In this document: piece by piece, positions 1 to 8,631 of the stretch
Layout of the letters: every line of letters begins with the position of its first letter
Numbering within the stretch: the first letter of the stretch is position 1
Translations under genes and position numbers: made by a program
Source: an uncultured Pelagibacteraceae bacterium
GTDB taxonomy: Bacteria; Pseudomonadota; Alphaproteobacteria; Pelagibacterales; Pelagibacteraceae
Direction: 5' to 3'
Assembly: GCA_902533445.1 (NCBI GenBank)
Contig: CACALX010000006.1
Location: forward strand, 1-64,000
Length of the DNA stretch: 64,000 nucleotides
The notes under the pieces: model-generated
Databases searched by the model: none
Told to the model about the DNA's origin: nothing
What the model saw: the letters and a program-made list of their open reading frames with translations, nothing else

Positions 1-2
1 AT

Positions 3-116
3 GGTCGGACAGTTTATGATGCTAACGAAGGTGAAAGATTTTTACAAGGTTGCTATATAGACTACGATAGTACTGAAGGAAAATTAGGACACTTAAAAAG
101 AAAGTTTAATCTGTAG
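3..116 (+). CDS. Gamma-butyrobetaine dioxygenase-like protein, C-terminal fragment
   Basis: Only the last 37 codons are in the window; the gene begins upstream. The open frame runs from base 3 to a TAG at 114-116 and reads GRTVYDANEGERFLQGCYID near its start. Fe(II)/2-oxoglutarate dioxygenases of the gamma-butyrobetaine hydroxylase/TauD group end in a similar way, with an HGR near the last iron ligand and a terminal 'LQGCY-D' segment. Such enzymes hydroxylate gamma-butyrobetaine or trimethyllysine in carnitine metabolism, which would suit the methylated-amine genes further along. The 3' end overlaps the convergent flavoprotein gene by 11 bases. Identification rests on a short fragment, so the substrate is uncertain. 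Confidence 0.6.
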   Translation, partial: GRTVYDANEGERFLQGCYIDYDSTEGKLGHLKRKFNL

Positions 117-693
117 AAATATTTTCTATTTGAGCTTCAGCATCTCTAATTGATTTTTCATAGTCTAAAGCCATTTGATCAGCACTAATTACTTCGACTT
201 TTTCTATTCCAAAAAAATTTAAAATAAATTTTAACCAAGGCGTCAAAAAATCTTCAGAGCTATTTAGTTTTGTTCCACCAGAAGTGATTACAAGATAAGC
301 TTTTTTATTTTTTAACAACCCTTCTCTTCTACCATTGGGTTTAAATTTAAAGGTTTCCCCTATTCTTGCAGCTAAGTCTGACCAAGCTTTAAGAGTTGCG
401 GGTGGTCCGTAATTATATATTGGAGCTGAAATTATAATAATATCACTCTCTTTTAATTCTTTTACAAACTTGTTAGAAAGTTCAAACATTTTCTTATGTT
501 CTTCAGTTTGATCTTTCTCGTCAATTTTCATTCCAGATTCTGTTAAGCCGCTTACAAAAAGCATTTCATCATCCAAATCTCTATAAATTACTTCGTCTTC
601 AGGTTTTTTTATTTTTTCTAAAAGTTTTTTTGCTAATGCTCTTGATGTTGAGCCTTTTTTTCTAGCACTTGAATCTATTTGATAAATTTTCAT
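106..693 (-). CDS. FMN-dependent NAD(P)H azoreductase/quinone reductase-like protein
   Basis: A 195-residue flavodoxin-fold protein. It starts MKIYQIDSSAR, the first beta strand and phosphate-binding loop of AzoR-type FMN:NADH reductases, and carries the family segment SAPIYNYGPPATLKAWSD near residue 90, followed by a 'VITSGGT' loop. Enzymes of this family reduce quinones or azo compounds in the cytoplasm by two-electron transfer. A GTG at 702 would add three residues, but the ATG at 691-693 matches the family start and leaves a 9-base gap after ccdA, so I chose the ATG. It is probably the last gene of the ppc-ccdA run. The physiological substrate cannot be read from sequence. Confidence 0.75.
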   Translation of the reverse strand: MKIYQIDSSARKKGSTSRALAKKLLEKIKKPEDEVIYRDLDDEMLFVSGLTESGMKIDEKDQTEEHKKMFELSNKFVKELKESDIIIISAPIYNYGPPATLKAWSDLAARIGETFKFKPNGRREGLLKNKKAYLVITSGGTKLNSSEDFLTPWLKFILNFFGIEKVEVISADQMALDYEKSIRDAEAQIENISTD

Positions 694-701
694 AAAACAC
701 A

Positions 702-1409
702 CTAACCAAAATTTTGCATAAAAGGAAAGATTTTAATTATATAAAAACCAACTGCTTGCAATTGATTGGTTAAAATCAAAATTCCAGTTATTAATAAAGT
801 TATTCCACCTATTTTTGATATTAAATTAATATTCTTCTTAAAGTTTTTAGAAAATAATAAAAATCTTTGAATTAAATATCCTGATAAAACAAAAGGTATA
901 GCCAAACCTAAAGAATAAAAAATTAACATTATGACTGCTTTTGATAATGTTTCTTCAATAGATGCTAAAGCTAAAATTGATCCTAAAATTGGACCAATAC
1001 ATGGTGTCCAACCAAAACCAAAAGCAACACCAATCACATATGGAAAAAGAATATTTCTAGATTCTTTTGCATCAAATCTTTTTTCAAAGTTTAAATACGA
1101 AATATTAATAATTCCAATTAATTGGAGAGAAAAAATTACAATTATAATTCCAGCTAAAATTCTTAATATTTCTGAATTTTGCAAAAGTGCTTGTCCTAAA
1201 AAAGATGCAGATGCTCCTAAGATAACAAACACAGTTGAAAACCCTAGACAAAATAAAACCAATGGGAAAATATTTGTTTGTTTTTTATTTAAAATTTCTT
1301 GTAGCGACTGACCTGAGATATAAGAAATGTATCCAGGGATTAAGGGTAAAACACAGGGAGATAAAAAACTTATTAACCCTGCTCCAAAAGCAATTAAATA
1401 TTCAATCAT
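702..1409 (-). CDS. ccdA: Cytochrome c biogenesis protein CcdA
   Basis: A 235-residue inner-membrane protein with about six hydrophobic segments. The two redox cysteines typical of CcdA/DsbD transmembrane domains are visible in FLSPCVLPLIPGY (about residue 18) and GWTPCIGPILGS (about residue 135). CcdA passes electrons from cytoplasmic thioredoxin across the membrane to periplasmic thiol proteins that keep apocytochrome c heme-binding cysteines reduced. Several c-type cytochromes are encoded further along (18615, 21913). The gene starts immediately after the ppc stop codon, with no gap, so it is probably co-transcribed with ppc. Confidence 0.9.
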   Translation of the reverse strand: MIEYLIAFGAGLISFLSPCVLPLIPGYISYISGQSLQEILNKKQTNIFPLVLFCLGFSTVFVILGASASFLGQALLQNSEILRILAGIIIVIFSLQLIGIINISYLNFEKRFDAKESRNILFPYVIGVAFGFGWTPCIGPILGSILALASIEETLSKAVIMLIFYSLGLAIPFVLSGYLIQRFLLFSKNFKKNINLISKIGGITLLITGILILTNQLQAVGFYIIKIFPFMQNFG

Positions 1410-4100
1410 CTATCCAGTGTTTTTCATTGCCGCAGAAATTCCTGCAATAGATGTCATTAAAGCATCGTCTAAATATTTCTTATCTGAATTTTTATATTTT
1501 TTATTTGTTAATTTATTCATTATATTGGCCTGAAGAATGTTTAGCATCTCAGTGTAGTTGTTTCTGATAAATATCGCTTTTCTAAACTCTTTCCTCTCTT
1601 TTATAACTTCTTTTGGGGTAATTTTATTGTGCAATTTGACCAATGCATCAAATTGAAACCTTAATCTTTTTCCAATTCTTATCAAAGATTGATCAGCTAA
1701 ATTATTTTCATAAATCACTGATATTTCAGGATCAACTTTTGAAATCACCATGTCCAAAATATCCATTGTTGATACAAAATAAGGCCAGTTCCTCTCCATG
1801 TCTGTTAGAGTTTTTTTAAACTTTTTAATCGATCCATATCTCAAAGCCTCAGTTGTGCCAAGCCAACCAGGAAGCATTAATCTAATTTGTGTCCATGCAA
1901 ATACCCAAGGAATAGCTCTTAAACTTTGAATATTATCAACATTTTTTCTCTTAGTGGGTCTTGAACCAATTGCGAGTTTTCCAAGAGATTTATGCGGTGT
2001 AACAGTTTTAAAATATCTGATAAAATCTTCACTTTGATTTAAATACTTTCGGTAAGCAGATGTAGAAATCTCAGACATTTTTTGAATAAGCTCTCGCCAA
2101 TTTGGTTTAGATCTAGGAGGTGGATTTAAAGTAGCCTCCATTACTGCACCGATATAACTACATAGGTTGTATTCAGCTAAAGGTTTGTATCCATATTTTT
2201 GCTGTATCACCTCTCCTTGATCAGTAATTCTAATTTTTCCATTTACTGTTCCAGATGGTTGAGATTTTAGAGTTGCCTGAATTGGTCCTCCTCCTCTTCC
2301 TGGAGATCCTCCTCTTCCATGGAAAAATACAAGATCTATTTTATATTTTTTAGCTAAATTTCTAAGTTCTTCTTGCAGTTTATACTGATGCCAACTTGCG
2401 GATAGTTTTCCTGCATCTTTACTAGAGTCTGAATATCCAATCATTACCTCTTGTTTTGAATTGATCATTTTTCTGTACCAAGGAAGTTTAAATAAATTTT
2501 GCATAACACCTTTGGCATTCTTTAAATCATCTAAAGTTTCAAAAAGTGGTACCACTCTTAACAAATTCTTTGTATCAGCCTGTAACTGCAATAAATAAAC
2601 AGATAAAATATCAGATGCTTTTGAAGTCATTGAAATTACATAAGCGCCCATACATTGGTCTGGCTCTTTAGATATTTGCTTAAATGTTTTCCAAACTTCT
2701 AAATTCTCTTTGTCTCTTAATTTAATTTTGTTAACAAAAGTTTTTTTTTGTTTTATTAAATTATTAAGTAATTTAATTTTCTTCTCTTCAGGTAATTGTG
2801 AATAATTAATTTTATTTTTCTTTTTAACTATTTCATTTAAAAGTTTTTCATGTCTATCAGACTCTTGTCTGATATCTAATCTTGCTAAATTTATTCCAAA
2901 ACATCTAACTCTTCTTATCAAATCCAACAAATCTGCATTTGCTATATGTTGACCTTTGTTCATGTTCAGGGAAGTTCTAACTTCTCTTAATGGATTTATA
3001 ATTTCGTACTTATCTTTTAATAATTTATTTTCATCTAATGGTTTATTATAATTTATATGTGCCTCAATTAGTTGATGCGTTCTTCTTGCTTTATCTCTTA
3101 AAGGCCTCAAATAAACTCTATAAGGTTCAAAACTATTTCCAGTAACTTTTTTGATTGCTTGTGAACATTTTTCCATTGACAAATCTTGAATTAATTTTGT
3201 GAGTTCTCTTTCGTATAACTTTGCAGCTTGCCATCTTGAAAATAAAATTACTTTTTTTGTTACTTCAGATGTAACATTTGGATTTCCATCTCTATCTCCA
3301 CCCATCCACGAACCAAATTGAATAGGATTAAAGTTTCTAGGAAGGTCTTTATTTAAATTTTTTCTGAAAATATCATTTAACCTTTTATAAACTCTTGGAA
3401 TTGTATCCCACAAACTATCTTCTATTACAGCCAAGCCCCATTTAGCTTCATCAAGTGCTGATGGTTTGGTTCTTTTTAATTCATCAGTTTTCCAAATAAT
3501 GGCTATCTCCGAATACAGTTTTCGATCTATTTCAATAATCTTTGAGGGGTATTTTTTATAAAGATGACGTTGTTCCATCAAAGTGGTTAAATTTGCGTAT
3601 TTTTGAATTAGCGTTCTTCTCTTAACTTCTGTTGGATGTGCGGTGAGAACTATTCCAATATCAAGTTTTGTTGCCTGATCATAAATTTTTTTGTCAGAGA
3701 TTTTTTTATTTTTAAATAGATTATTAATAATATCCTCAATAAATAGATTTTGTTTTTTGCCCTTAAAATATGGATTATCGTATTCATTGAGTTTTCTAGA
3801 AGCATCTAACGACTCAGCTAAATTCATTAAATTAAGAATGTGTGAAAAAGCTCTAGTAACTTTAAAAGTAATTTCAGGCGAAAGCTTTCTTATATCTTTT
3901 GAAATTTTGGAAAATACTTTACTTTTATTTTTATCTAATAAGGTGTTTTTAGATAATAATCTTAATCGCTCAACGATATTGAAAAATTTTGTGCCTTCTT
4001 GATCTTTAATTACTCTTCCAAGAAAAGTTCCTAATAATCTTATATCTTCTCTTAAAAGCTTAGTAGGTATTCGCTCATAGTAAAGATCTCTTTGCTTCAT
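1410..4100 (-). CDS. ppc: Phosphoenolpyruvate carboxylase
   Basis: An 896-residue protein, full length for the family. It makes oxaloacetate from PEP and bicarbonate and so refills the TCA cycle. The catalytic histidine motif TAHPTEVKRRTL is at about residue 153, GSWMGGDRDGNPN at about 263, and the glycine-rich mobile loop FHGRGGSPGRGGGP at about residue 590, preceded by IGYSDSSKDAG. The first codons overlap the 3' end of the upstream lactonase-like gene by 26 bases, and ccdA follows without a gap. Translational coupling is likely. Confidence 0.96.
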   Translation of the reverse strand: MKQRDLYYERIPTKLLREDIRLLGTFLGRVIKDQEGTKFFNIVERLRLLSKNTLLDKNKSKVFSKISKDIRKLSPEITFKVTRAFSHILNLMNLAESLDASRKLNEYDNPYFKGKKQNLFIEDIINNLFKNKKISDKKIYDQATKLDIGIVLTAHPTEVKRRTLIQKYANLTTLMEQRHLYKKYPSKIIEIDRKLYSEIAIIWKTDELKRTKPSALDEAKWGLAVIEDSLWDTIPRVYKRLNDIFRKNLNKDLPRNFNPIQFGSWMGGDRDGNPNVTSEVTKKVILFSRWQAAKLYERELTKLIQDLSMEKCSQAIKKVTGNSFEPYRVYLRPLRDKARRTHQLIEAHINYNKPLDENKLLKDKYEIINPLREVRTSLNMNKGQHIANADLLDLIRRVRCFGINLARLDIRQESDRHEKLLNEIVKKKNKINYSQLPEEKKIKLLNNLIKQKKTFVNKIKLRDKENLEVWKTFKQISKEPDQCMGAYVISMTSKASDILSVYLLQLQADTKNLLRVVPLFETLDDLKNAKGVMQNLFKLPWYRKMINSKQEVMIGYSDSSKDAGKLSASWHQYKLQEELRNLAKKYKIDLVFFHGRGGSPGRGGGPIQATLKSQPSGTVNGKIRITDQGEVIQQKYGYKPLAEYNLCSYIGAVMEATLNPPPRSKPNWRELIQKMSEISTSAYRKYLNQSEDFIRYFKTVTPHKSLGKLAIGSRPTKRKNVDNIQSLRAIPWVFAWTQIRLMLPGWLGTTEALRYGSIKKFKKTLTDMERNWPYFVSTMDILDMVISKVDPEISVIYENNLADQSLIRIGKRLRFQFDALVKLHNKITPKEVIKERKEFRKAIFIRNNYTEMLNILQANIMNKLTNKKYKNSDKKYLDDALMTSIAGISAAMKNTG

Positions 4101-4986
4101 TACTTAAAATAAATTTTTTTTGTAAAACTCCTTTTGTGTTTGTTTTTACACCAAAAAAGAATCCTGAATATCTAAATTTTCGCAAATCAGCCTTGTCCAT
4201 TCCTTTTGTAGCTGTTGAAACGTACAGTTCTTGATTATTCTTACCACCAAATGCACAATTAGTAATATTTTTTGCTGGAAAATGAATTCTATGAATTAAT
4301 TTTGCTCTACTATTAAATACTGAGACGCACGCCCCACGAAAATGTGCAACCCATAAATTTTTATTTTTATCTACAGTCATTCCATCTGGAACTCCTTCTT
4401 CAGGAGTTAACTTTTTAAATATTTTTTTACTAATTATTTTATTATTTTTATTTATCTTTATTTTATAGATAGTTTTTTTAGGACTATCAGTGTGGTAAAA
4501 ATTATATTGATCGATAAATGCTGGGCCATTTGTAATTCTATAATTTTTATCAACTCTAGTTAATTTAAGATTTTTATCTAATTTATACAAAGATCCTTTT
4601 TCAATTTTTCTCTCCAGGTTATCCATAGTTCCAAACCAAAGATTTCCAGCAGGATCTGTTTTACCATCGTTTGTTCTATTTAATTTTATTTCAGGTTCTA
4701 TGGGTATCGATTTTAAAACTTTTTTTGATTTTAAATTTTGAATTCTTATTTCACCTTGTAATCCTAAAATAAATATATGATCTCTTACATGAGCAATGAA
4801 ACCTATCTCTTTATTAACTTTATATATTTTCTTTTTTTTATTTTTAATATTTAAAGAACAAATTTTCTTTTTCTTTATATCTACAAAATAAATAGAATTA
4901 TGCTCCTTGACCCAAAGTGTACCTTCACCTAAAGTACATCTTATTTTCCAAATTGGTTTAGGCTCTGTAGTTTTAATTTTATTCAT
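4075..4986 (-). CDS. SMP-30/gluconolactonase family lactonase
   Basis: A 303-residue beta-propeller protein of the SMP-30/regucalcin/gluconolactonase family. The metal-binding positions seen in this family are present: Glu in LGEGTLW (about residue 20), Asn in RITNGPAF (about 154) and Asp in VPDGMTVD (about 203). The expected reaction is hydrolysis of a sugar-acid lactone to the open acid in the cytoplasm. It lies last in the sugar-acid catabolic run and overlaps the enolase-superfamily gene by 8 bases, which supports a lactonase step before dehydration. It has no signal peptide. The substrate sugar is not determined by the sequence. Confidence 0.8.
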   Translation of the reverse strand: MNKIKTTEPKPIWKIRCTLGEGTLWVKEHNSIYFVDIKKKKICSLNIKNKKKKIYKVNKEIGFIAHVRDHIFILGLQGEIRIQNLKSKKVLKSIPIEPEIKLNRTNDGKTDPAGNLWFGTMDNLERKIEKGSLYKLDKNLKLTRVDKNYRITNGPAFIDQYNFYHTDSPKKTIYKIKINKNNKIISKKIFKKLTPEEGVPDGMTVDKNKNLWVAHFRGACVSVFNSRAKLIHRIHFPAKNITNCAFGGKNNQELYVSTATKGMDKADLRKFRYSGFFFGVKTNTKGVLQKKFILSNEAKRSLL

Positions 4987-6151
4987 TTACTTCATACTCC
5001 TTAATAAAGTCCTCATTTGGGTTTATACCAATGCCTACATTGTCTGTCACTGATGCAAATCCATTATTGTTTTTAACTTGATCTAAAATTGAAAAATTCT
5101 CTTTTGGTAGATCTGTAATAAAGATATTTTTCTCTGTTGTATCAAATTCTAGCATAGATTTTGTTGGAAATAATCCCCCTGGCATATCTGGTTGTGCAGT
5201 CAATAAATGAAGATTTACTGCTATACTTACAGCAGATCCCCAAACATGATTAATTACAGGAACAAAGTTAGCTTGCGCTAAGGCTGAAACTTTTAAATAT
5301 TCTGTAATACCCCCTAATCCACATACCTCTGGTTGAGCTATATCAATGCACTCATTAGTTATTAATTTATTCCATCCATACTTTGTAAATTCAGCTTCAC
5401 CTCCAGCAACACTGGTTGATATATTTTTTTTCAATTCGCGGTAACTATTGTAATCTTCAGGAGCAACAGGTTCTTCAAACCAATAAATATCTAGCTCATC
5501 AAGTCCTTTTCCGACATAAAGAGCATCTTTCAAATTATAAGCATGGTTAGCATCCACCATTAATCTAAAATCTTTACCTATAGAATTCCTAACTGCTTGA
5601 ACTAACTTTAAATCTTCTTTTGGACCTAATCCAACCTTCATTTTCATAGCTTTAAAGTTTTTTGATTTAATTTGTTTTGCTTCTACTTCAAACAATGGAA
5701 TTAGCTCATCAACTGATTTTTTTTGTAACATCATTCCATATCCATATACAGGAACTTCATTATTACATTTTCCACCAACAAGTTGATAAAGAGGAGAGTT
5801 TGTTTTTTTTCCTAAGATATCCCATAAAGCTATGTCAACTCCTGACAAAGCTTGTATTGGCATTCCTTTTTGACCACTATCTCTTAAAAGATTGTAAACT
5901 TTTTGCCAGATATGTTCTTTATTCAAAGGATTTTCACCTATTATTAAAGGCTGAATTACCTTTTCAACAATGAACTTATTGGCTAAAGCAATATTACCTG
6001 GACCAAAACATTCGCCCCATCCGGTAATACCTTCGTCAGTTTGTACTTCGACTAAATGAGCTGTTCTATGTTTATAATATTGTTGTGAATAACCTAATTC
6101 TTTCTCTAACTCATATTTAAGTACATGACTTTTAATAGAAGTTATTTTCAC
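4979..6151 (-). CDS. Enolase-superfamily (mandelate racemase/muconate lactonizing type) sugar-acid enzyme
   Basis: A 390-residue protein with the N-terminal capping domain (residues 1-130) and TIM-like barrel of the MR/MLE group. Visible active-site residues are the KxK pair in AMKMKVG (K170, K172), metal ligands D200 (MVDAN), E226 (FEEP) and E252 (AGGEAE), and H302 (INHVWG). The segment LLRDSGQKGMPIQALSGVDI resembles D-galactarolactone cycloisomerase (Gci) and related acid-sugar enzymes. Reactions in this family include dehydration of an acid sugar to a 2-keto-3-deoxy acid, or lactone cycloisomerisation. It sits between the lactonase and FAH hydrolase genes. I cannot tell fuconate from galactarate or related substrates. 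Confidence 0.85.
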   Translation of the reverse strand: MKITSIKSHVLKYELEKELGYSQQYYKHRTAHLVEVQTDEGITGWGECFGPGNIALANKFIVEKVIQPLIIGENPLNKEHIWQKVYNLLRDSGQKGMPIQALSGVDIALWDILGKKTNSPLYQLVGGKCNNEVPVYGYGMMLQKKSVDELIPLFEVEAKQIKSKNFKAMKMKVGLGPKEDLKLVQAVRNSIGKDFRLMVDANHAYNLKDALYVGKGLDELDIYWFEEPVAPEDYNSYRELKKNISTSVAGGEAEFTKYGWNKLITNECIDIAQPEVCGLGGITEYLKVSALAQANFVPVINHVWGSAVSIAVNLHLLTAQPDMPGGLFPTKSMLEFDTTEKNIFITDLPKENFSILDQVKNNNGFASVTDNVGIGINPNEDFIKEYEVNE

Positions 6152-6157
6152 AAAAAA

Positions 6158-7000
6158 TTACAAAGCAACTACTTTAGAGTTTTGCTCTCCTAAATTTTCA
6201 ATTGATAATCTCATTGTATCACCAGCTTTTAAGAATTGTTGTGGTTTCATTCCCATACCAACTCCTGGAGGTGTGCCAGTTGTAATTATATCACCCGGCT
6301 GTAATGACATGAATTTACTTAAATAAGATACAATAACGTTAACATTAAAGATCATTGTATTAGTATTTCCAGTCTGCATTCTTTGACCGTTAACATCTAA
6401 ACTCATTTTTAAATTATTGATATCGGCAATTTCATCTTTTGTTACTAAATAAGGTCCAATTGGTCCATACGTGTCATGAGATTTTCCTTTAACCCATTGA
6501 CCCATTTTTTCTATTTGCCATTCTCTTTCACTAATATCGTTTACCAAACAATATCCTAAGATGTGTTCTTGTGATTGAGCTTCTGAAATATGTTTTGTAT
6601 GTTTTCCAATTACAATTCCTAATTCTACTTCCCAGTCTAATTTTTTTGAACCAGACACAATTTCGATATCATCGTTAGGACCATTAATACAGCTTGTTGC
6701 TTTCATAAAAGTAATTGGCTCAGATGGAACTTCTGCTCCTGTTTCGGCAGCGTGATCTGAAAAGTTTAAACCAATTGCAACAAACTTTCCTGGTTTTGTA
6801 ATACATGAACCAATTCTTTCACTTGAAGATATCTCTGGAAGACTTGCTATATCAGCACTTTGTAATTTTGAGATACTTTCAAAATTTAAATGATCAGGAT
6901 TTAAATCTGAAATATGTGAACTGATATCTCTAATTTTACCATCTTTGTCTAAAGCTGCTGGTTTTTCTTGTCCTTTTTGACCTACTCTTAATAATTTCAT
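6158..7000 (-). CDS. Fumarylacetoacetate hydrolase family protein, likely 2,4-diketo-3-deoxy-sugar acid hydrolase
   Basis: A 280-residue FAH-family enzyme. The start MKLLRVGQKGQEKPAALDKD resembles the group annotated as ureidoglycolate lyase or 2,4-diketo-3-deoxy-L-fuconate hydrolase. Metal ligands are visible in DWEVELGIVIG (two Glu) and LVNDISERE (Asp), and the C-terminal GDIITTGTPPGVGMG loop is typical. In the oxidative L-fuconate route this enzyme splits the diketo acid into pyruvate and L-lactate. The directly upstream SDR gene encodes the expected preceding dehydrogenase, which is the main reason for this assignment. Genuine ureidoglycolate lyase is less likely, as no purine-breakdown genes are near. 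Confidence 0.82.
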   Translation of the reverse strand: MKLLRVGQKGQEKPAALDKDGKIRDISSHISDLNPDHLNFESISKLQSADIASLPEISSSERIGSCITKPGKFVAIGLNFSDHAAETGAEVPSEPITFMKATSCINGPNDDIEIVSGSKKLDWEVELGIVIGKHTKHISEAQSQEHILGYCLVNDISEREWQIEKMGQWVKGKSHDTYGPIGPYLVTKDEIADINNLKMSLDVNGQRMQTGNTNTMIFNVNVIVSYLSKFMSLQPGDIITTGTPPGVGMGMKPQQFLKAGDTMRLSIENLGEQNSKVVAL

Positions 7001-7021
7001 AATTGTCCTTTTGTTATTAAA

Positions 7022-7765
7022 TTATATTGAAATTCCACCATCAACAGAAATTGTAGTACCTGTTGTAAATGTTGCATCATCACTTGCTAGATAAACTGCA
7101 ACTGCAGCAATTTCTTCTGCAGTTCCTAATCTTCCCATTGGTTGTCTTGCAATAAAGTCTTTTTTTGCCTGAACTGGATCTGGGCTCTGGTTTACTCTGT
7201 CTTGCCAAGATGGTGAAAAAACTGTTCCAGGAGCAATTGAATTACATCTGATATTTTGTTTTACAAAGTCAGCTGCAATTGCTTTAGTTAAACCTATCAC
7301 AGCACCTTTTGTTGTCCCGTAAACAAATCTATTAGGAAATCCTTTTAAGCTTGAAGCACATGAAGATACATTAATTATGCTTCCACCATTTTGTTTTACC
7401 ATCAATGGTAATATCGCCTTACACATAAAATACATTGATTTGACATTTACATTTGATGAGAAATCCCAATCTTTTTCATCACATTCAAGAATTGTTCCGT
7501 GGTGAACAAATCCAACTGCATTAAATAATACATCTACTTTATCAAGAGTTTTGGTAAATTTTAAGATAGCGTTGTTATCAGTTGAGTCTAATTTGATAAC
7601 TTTGATATCTGGATATTCCTTATTTAATTCTGCTAATGTTTTATCGTTTAAATCTGTAGCTGTTACGTGAGCTCCTTCTTTATGAAATGCAATTGCTGTT
7701 GCTTTTCCAATTCCTTGTCCTGCTGCTGTTACAACAATTTGTTTCCCATTTAGTCTTCCGCTCAT
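7022..7765 (-). CDS. Short-chain dehydrogenase, likely 2-keto-3-deoxy-sugar acid dehydrogenase
   Basis: A 247-residue classical SDR with the NAD-binding loop TAAGQGIG near residue 14, an Asp after the second strand (ATDLND), catalytic Ser in INVSSCAS, and the YxxxK pair in YGTTKGAV. The N-terminus SGRLNGKQIVVTAAGQGIG is close to 2-keto-3-deoxy-L-fuconate dehydrogenases, which oxidise the C4 hydroxyl to give the diketo acid that the neighbouring FAH enzyme cleaves. Its ATG overlaps the stop of the upstream hydroxyacid dehydrogenase gene, indicating one operon. The exact substrate is inferred from context. Confidence 0.82.
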   Translation of the reverse strand: MSGRLNGKQIVVTAAGQGIGKATAIAFHKEGAHVTATDLNDKTLAELNKEYPDIKVIKLDSTDNNAILKFTKTLDKVDVLFNAVGFVHHGTILECDEKDWDFSSNVNVKSMYFMCKAILPLMVKQNGGSIINVSSCASSLKGFPNRFVYGTTKGAVIGLTKAIAADFVKQNIRCNSIAPGTVFSPSWQDRVNQSPDPVQAKKDFIARQPMGRLGTAEEIAAVAVYLASDDATFTTGTTISVDGGISI

Positions 7766-8631
7766 TTCTTATTTATCCTTTCTATCTCGTTATAAAGTGA
7801 ACTGTGATCAGTGTTACCATGACCATTATCAACTAAAGTCTTATACATTTCTTTAACTAAATTTGAAATAGGTAAATGAGTATTATAAGAATTTGCACAT
7901 TCTAAAATATTATTCATATCTTTCAAATGCGTATAAGTCTTACCCTTAGGACTAAAATCTTTATCAATCATTCTTTTTCCATGTGTTTGAAGTATTTTAC
8001 TATCAGCCCATCCACCTGAAAGAGCTTTGATTAATTTATTTGGATCTGCTCCAGCCTTTTCACACAATGTTATGGCTTCAGCAACAGCACCTATTGTAAC
8101 CCCAACAATAATTTGATTTGCTAGTTTTGATACTTGTCCACTTCCAATGGGTCCAACTAATGTTGGGTTTCCCATTGCCTTTAAAATTTTTTCAGAATTA
8201 TCAAATACGCTTTGTTCTCCTCCAACCATGATAGCTAGTGATGCCTCTTCTGCTCCAATTGTGCCTCCTGAAACTGGAGCATCTAAATAATTTACATTTT
8301 TTGATTTTAAATTAGTTACGTGTTTTATTGCTGTCGTTGGTTTTACAGAACTCATATCTATAACTGTTGAGCCTGGTTTTAAGTTGTCTAAAAATTCTGT
8401 ACTAGAAGTTATTGCATCTACTGCAGTATCATCGGTTAACATAGTAATAACAAAATCACTGTCCTTAACTACATCACTAATTGATTTTGAAATTTCTGCA
8501 CCGAACTCTTTTAGTGGTTCTGCTTTTTCGATTGATCGATTAAAGGCTTTTAATTTATTTCCAGATTTTAATATATTTTTAGCCATTGGAAGGCCCATCA
8601 GGCCTGTTCCAATAAATCCAATTGTTATCAT
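7762..8631 (-). CDS. NAD-dependent beta-hydroxyacid dehydrogenase (3-hydroxyisobutyrate / tartronate semialdehyde reductase family)
   Basis: A 289-residue protein with the Rossmann motif GFIGTGLMGLPMAKN at residue 5, the substrate-binding DAPVSGGTIGAE loop at about 116, and the catalytic lysine in SKLANQIIVG at about 170. These are the signature elements of the 3-hydroxyisobutyrate dehydrogenase/GarR family. In a sugar-acid locus, a tartronate-semialdehyde reductase-like role (to D-glycerate) is plausible. It overlaps the SDR by 4 bases and follows dctM closely. A second member of the family is at 16929-17786, and the two differ considerably, so they may act on different intermediates. Confidence 0.85.
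   Translation of the reverse strand: MITIGFIGTGLMGLPMAKNILKSGNKLKAFNRSIEKAEPLKEFGAEISKSISDVVKDSDFVITMLTDDTAVDAITSSTEFLDNLKPGSTVIDMSSVKPTTAIKHVTNLKSKNVNYLDAPVSGGTIGAEEASLAIMVGGEQSVFDNSEKILKAMGNPTLVGPIGSGQVSKLANQIIVGVTIGAVAEAITLCEKAGADPNKLIKALSGGWADSKILQTHGKRMIDKDFSPKGKTYTHLKDMNNILECANSYNTHLPISNLVKEMYKTLVDNGHGNTDHSSLYNEIERINKK

Noticed and set aside
931-1311. Plus-strand 126-codon frame opposite ccdA
   Set aside because: It is an antisense shadow of ccdA, has biased low-complexity composition and no family resemblance, while the ccdA frame has clear motifs.
5677-5973. Plus-strand 98-codon frame opposite the enolase-superfamily gene
   Set aside because: It lies wholly inside a well-supported gene and shows no protein features of its own.
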